A DNA stretch of 64,000 bases from Volvox africanus (Eukaryota > Chlorophyta > Chlorophyceae > Chlamydomonadales > Volvocaceae). Both the position numbers and the translations under genes were made by a program. The notes under the pieces were generated by a model. That model had not been told where the DNA came from. It saw nothing but the letters and a program-made list of their open reading frames with translations, and did no database searches. The stretch spans positions 3,647,001-3,711,000 of the forward strand of contig BSDZ01000078.1 in NCBI GenBank assembly GCA_030268105.1, written 5' to 3'. Positions 60,801-64,000 of the stretch are shown here, one piece after another (the stretch's first letter is position 1; each line of letters opens with the position of its first letter).

Positions 60801-61816
60801 GGTATTACTTCTTTCTTCCTTCTCATTCTCTTTATACAACTATCGCTCATCTCAACAACTCGCTGTCTGTCTCTTCCATTCTGCCTGCAAGCCCCGTTGT
60901 CATGCAGTTTCATTTTGGGAATCCTACGTCCCTGGCCCTTCAGGGTTCCCAGCGGCGTTGTCCCACTGCGGATGCGTCAGTGCCTGGCTTGATGGCTGCC
61001 GCCTACGCGACGTCCCATCCCGGCATGGCGGCAAACAGCGCAGTGCCGTTCGTCAATGGCACTGTGGAGGGGGCTACCTGGTACCCCGTGCTGGGCTCAT
61101 TGCAGGCGAGAGAGGCGGTGGGCAGATGGGCGTTGCTTACAATTTGGAAGTTAAAGAAGAGATCATACTGGTAGCGGCGATCATACTTTATACCGGAAGC
61201 CGCAGTGTGATGTTATTGGGGATTCAGTCTCGGCTCGTGAGCCACCACGCCTTTGCGCGTGATGTTTCCTAACTCTACACGTGTTCTGCTACTTCATAAG
61301 TGGTATGATTCTTACTGCCCGTGCCGTAACGCCTTGCAGGACTGGGTATACCATGTATTGAACCGGCTGCATATCACACTCGAGCTGCACCCCATCAAGG
61401 ACCCGCCTGCGAGCAGCCTGCCATCGCTGTGGGAGACCAACCGAAGATCAATGCTGAGGCTGATGGAGCTGGCGCGGATGGGCCTCCGCGCTCGCGTCGT
61501 GGACGCAGTGACCCGTGGGTCACTCGCCGCCAATGTGATTGTTTCTCGCCCGACCGGTGTGCGCGGAACAACAGCGGACGCAGCCCGCGGGGGCTACTTC
61601 TTCAAAAGTATGGCGCCGGGGACGGAGTATGAGTTCGATGTGAAACCTTACGATCCCAGGGATGCTGGCCTGTCGTATGACGTGATCACTTTTCGCGCGG
61701 CGCTGCCACTCGGATATAGAGAGTTTTTGTCTGGGAGGGGATCCCTGCGTGACCTGACGGTGGAGAAGGTGCTGTCGGCGTTTCGGAGCAACGTAACCGC
61801 CTCAGTCAAAAAATGA
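57814..61816 (+). CDS. M14 metallocarboxypeptidase (carboxypeptidase E/D/N-like), secreted
   Basis: A zinc exopeptidase of the secretory pathway that would remove C-terminal residues from peptides. Supported exons: 57814-57931 (signal peptide MQRLRALHLAVIAIWTVCAC), 58151-58421 (SYHSHEAMLDFLQRLV), 58720-58810 (SVDGRHIVAVVV), 59177-59337, 59569 to about 59640, 60376-60513, 60944-61105 and 61340-61816. Phases agree wherever both sides are known. Catalytic features: zinc ligands in GNMHGDETANRE (HxxE) and in SANLHGGALVANYP (His); substrate Arg in VDLNRNF; the active-site Glu in HITLELHP. The C-terminal 120 residues form the transthyretin-like domain of the M14B subfamily. The link between VDLNRNF (59.63 kb) and the exon starting VGGNTSLEPEAQ (60376) is unresolved. 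The intron after 61105 has a GC donor (CAG|GCGAGA). There is no obvious C-terminal membrane anchor. Confidence 0.87.
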
Positions 61817-61996
61817 GAGGCGTGCCACATATCCCTGCGGCGGCTTCAGATAAACACATATGATACATTTTACGGATGCCACCATGTGTAATATATGATG
61901 CTCAAAACACACACGACGGGCCAAATACAACACTAGTCGTGCAGGCGCCGTGCAAGCGCAGAAAGGATGCAGTGGCAGCACATAGAAGGCCCCGGC
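61817..61996. other. Carboxypeptidase 3' flank, short convergent gap
   Basis: Contains TGTAA at 61887-61891, 71 nt after the carboxypeptidase stop. The next frame to the right is on the minus strand. Confidence 0.5.
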
Positions 61997-62560
61997 CTAC
62001 ATGACGTCATAACCATCCTCGCCGACACCGGTACCCATCTTCATCTTCGCACCCATCTTCATCTTCATCGTCATCACCTTGCCCTTGATGGGACATTGCA
62101 CCCTGCGCACGATGTGTCCACACATGTCAAACCGTGCGATACAGCCTCCGATACTCCTTTGAACATCCCGAGCATCACCTCTCCCATTCAATTCGGGCCG
62201 CGCAAGCAAAGGCATCCGTTTGCCCCGCAGTCAGTCCATCGAGCCAGTTTATCCGTGCACGTCCTGCTTATCGGCTGTTGCCGATGCCGCTTTTTGCCGG
62301 CCTCGGCGCTTTTGCTGCGCCTGCGTCTGCGCTAAGGATGATCCGCCGCCGTCCGGTGTCCCCAAGCCTTTCACTTGGCTCCTGCTACGACCTGATTCCT
62401 GCTGCCTGCGGGCCCCGCCTTTCTTGCTCAAGTCGCCCGCGTGCAACACGATCACTGCCTTCCCGACTTCACCTCTCTCCCCTTCGGCGTCACCACCACC
62501 ACCACCATCACCACCACCATCACCACCACCAGACTCTACAGTATTAGACACCATAGCCAT
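61997..62560 (-). CDS. Possible C-terminal exons of an unidentified gene
   Basis: Two minus-strand segments look coding but are not recognised. The last would run from about 62162 to a stop at 61997-61999 and encodes GGCIARFDMCGHIVRRVQCP followed by a Lys/Met-rich tail (VMTMKMKMGAKMKMG). An upstream segment, about 62560-62305, encodes a Gly/Asp run and then GEVGKAVIVLHAGDLSKKGG before a possible CAA|gtgaaa donor. The plus strand is also open here, because of the CAC/CAT repeat, so the strand is uncertain. They may be the 3' end of the partial gene at the window edge. Confidence 0.25.
62490..62531. repeat. CAC/CAT trinucleotide repeat
   Basis: About 14 CAC or CAT triplets. Read on the minus strand the repeat would encode a Gly/Asp run; on the plus strand, His or Thr/Pro runs. 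A simple-sequence tract of no specific function. Confidence 0.85.
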
Positions 62561-63071
62561 CGATGCCTCAGAAGTATTTGCGCGCGTCCGCTGATGCTGC
62601 CTGGGGCCCCGGAGCCGCTCCGCATGGCCTTCCGCTCGGGGGCGTTTCGAAGCTTCCTGGCGCGCTACAGGCCTTTGTCCATTCCGCGCGCCCTCCTCCG
62701 CGAACTCCAGAACTGCGTGGACTACTCCCCTACCACCGCCTGGGTGCACAACCTGCATGAGGAAGACGTTTGGGACGCACGTGGGTTCTTATTGTTGCCC
62801 ATCCTTCGGGGAGTATTAGCCGTAAGAACTACGCCGAACCCCCAACTGGCCGCCTTTTTGCCCCTTCCTAGCTCTTTGCCAGTGAGACTCCATATCATCC
62901 CAATGTTCGTCGGCCCCGTGCTGCGATGACAGCCCTCCAACCACAACCGAGGCATCGAACAGGAACACGTTTAGAAGCTCCTCCCCTGTCCTGAGAGCCA
63001 TCAAAAGAGCCGTTTCAATCTGCATCTCGCGCATTATAAGGCAAAGACTCCTATGCTTTCAGTTCCAGTCC

Positions 63072-64000
63072 CTAACGCGACGTTGCGCTCGGCGTCGATT
63101 GGGGAACCGCAGCCCCGCGCACCTCTGCCGCTGCCAACCGCTCCATGAGTTCTTGCCATCGCCGTGGTACGGTTGCCACAGGCACGTAGTCCGGGTAAGC
63201 GTCCGCCACTGCCCCTAGCCACTCCTCCACCACCCAGGGCGGCTGAAAGTGCGGCACCAGAGGCACCAGCAACCGCTGCACCATCAGCGTTGGTAAGCGC
63301 AACGCCAGGTGCTCTACCAGCTCGTCATGGTCGCCCATGCAGTCCAGCGCCGAAACCACCACTGCGCTGCGTACGGCAAAGTCCATGGAGCTGAAGCAGC
63401 GCGCCGCGAAGGCATAGGCGTCTTCCAGAAGCCGTGTTGCGCGCTGCACACGCGCCGGTGACGGTGACGGTGCCGGCGGCGCTGAAGCCGCCACGCCGGC
63501 GGCATCCACCGCAAGCACTTCTGTCAGCTCGACCTCCCTTGTGAACAGTAGCCGGCGGGTGCCGGAGGAGCCCCCCCCAGTCACGTGCGCCCGACCGACC
63601 TCGGGCCAGATCTCAAAGAGGAAGTCGAAGAGGCAGCTGTGCCAGTCCGCGTCGTACAGATCTGGAAAGAGCACGGCGGCGTGCAGGCGCCAGCTATGTC
63701 GATCAATAGCTATGTCCTGCAATTGCTTCCGGGAGGGCAGTGGGAACGATGCTGCTGTTGCCGCCTCAAGTGCATCGCGAAGGGGCGCCTCGTGCAACAC
63801 CAGCACACCGCGCGGCTCCGAAACTGATTCTGCCTGTATCTCCGATAACGCTGAACCCCCAACGGTCGTACCGCTGGTACTGCGAGCCGCAGCCAGGGCC
63901 CGCGAAGGTCCCCACACAGCCTCGGGGACAGCTGCCTGTCCGCTGTTCTCCACTCCAACAAACGCAGACTGAGTAACCCGACTAGCAGCAGCATCCCTGC
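63072..64000 (-). CDS. Unidentified protein, 5' partial exon
   Basis: A minus-strand frame is open from the window edge to a TGA at 63072-63074, over 300 codons without a stop, so its start lies beyond the window. No family is recognised. The sequence is Ala/Val/Leu-rich with helical, hydrophobic stretches (LYDADWHSCLFDFLFEIWPE, AYAFAARCFSSMDFAVRSAV, LMVQRLLVPLVPHFQPPWVV) and one Pro/Ser-rich loop (SAPPAPSPSPARV), which suggests an alpha-helical repeat or scaffold protein. The stop may be real or may be removed by splicing at an unrecognised donor before it. Codon choice resembles the other genes here. Confidence 0.55.
   Translation of the reverse strand, partial: RDAAASRVTQSAFVGVENSGQAAVPEAVWGPSRALAAARSTSGTTVGGSALSEIQAESVSEPRGVLVLHEAPLRDALEAATAASFPLPSRKQLQDIAIDRHSWRLHAAVLFPDLYDADWHSCLFDFLFEIWPEVGRAHVTGGGSSGTRRLLFTREVELTEVLAVDAAGVAASAPPAPSPSPARVQRATRLLEDAYAFAARCFSSMDFAVRSAVVVSALDCMGDHDELVEHLALRLPTLMVQRLLVPLVPHFQPPWVVEEWLGAVADAYPDYVPVATVPRRWQELMERLAAAEVRGAAVPQSTPSATSR

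Noticed and set aside
62490..62531. Engineered poly-histidine tag
   Set aside because: The CAC/CAT run is a natural trinucleotide repeat in a native context, with no vector sequence around it.
1..64000. CRISPR array, prokaryotic operon, rRNA or tRNA genes
   Set aside because: No regularly spaced direct repeats with unique spacers, no operon-like gene packing, and no rRNA or cloverleaf tRNA sequence recognised; all confident genes are spliced eukaryotic genes.

Overview
The window is nuclear DNA of a ciliated green alga, most likely a volvocine (Volvox/Gonium/Eudorina-type) species. Nearly every recognisable gene is split into many short exons joined by small GT-AG introns. Intraflagellar-transport and dynein-assembly genes are present, several predicted proteins match land-plant proteins, and TGTAA, the usual volvocine polyadenylation signal, lies downstream of several stops. 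The DNA is moderately GC-rich by eye, less than I would expect for Chlamydomonas reinhardtii. Exon models were built by hand from reading frame, splice phase and remembered family sequence; no search was run.

Layout. 1-4867 (+): 3' part of MLH3, a MutL-family meiotic and mismatch-repair endonuclease. 6264-8405 (-): a tentative multi-exon membrane protein. 9784-26015 (+): a giant coiled-coil protein of about 3,800 residues with a golgin-like C-terminal membrane anchor and a plant-type N-terminal box. 26921-34700 (-): a complete 18-exon FG-GAP membrane protein, orthologous to Arabidopsis At3g51050; it converges on the giant gene. 34701-38549: repeat-like DNA without a recognised gene, including a perfect 44-bp inverted repeat. 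38550-40370 (+): a 155-residue ubiquitin-like protein. 41292-42861 (-): a 163-residue, probably organelle-targeted protein resembling the ChuX/HutX haem-utilisation fold. 45024-52083 (-): complete IFT88 in 20 exons. 52709-54364 (+): complete DNAAF6/PIH1D3 in 6 exons, divergent from IFT88. 54864-57196 (+): an unidentified gene. 57814-61816 (+): an M14 metallocarboxypeptidase with a signal peptide. 61997-64000 (-): one or two unidentified genes, the last running off the window.

Functionally this is ordinary eukaryotic gene order rather than an operon. One pairing stands out: IFT88 (building the cilium) and DNAAF6 (pre-assembling axonemal dyneins) share a 625-bp head-to-head intergenic region, so a common cilia-induction promoter is plausible. 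The giant golgin, the FG-GAP protein and the carboxypeptidase all belong to the secretory or Golgi system, but nothing shows that they work together. The most unusual single item is the giant tail-anchored coiled-coil protein, with its internal heptad repeats and strongly biased intron phase.
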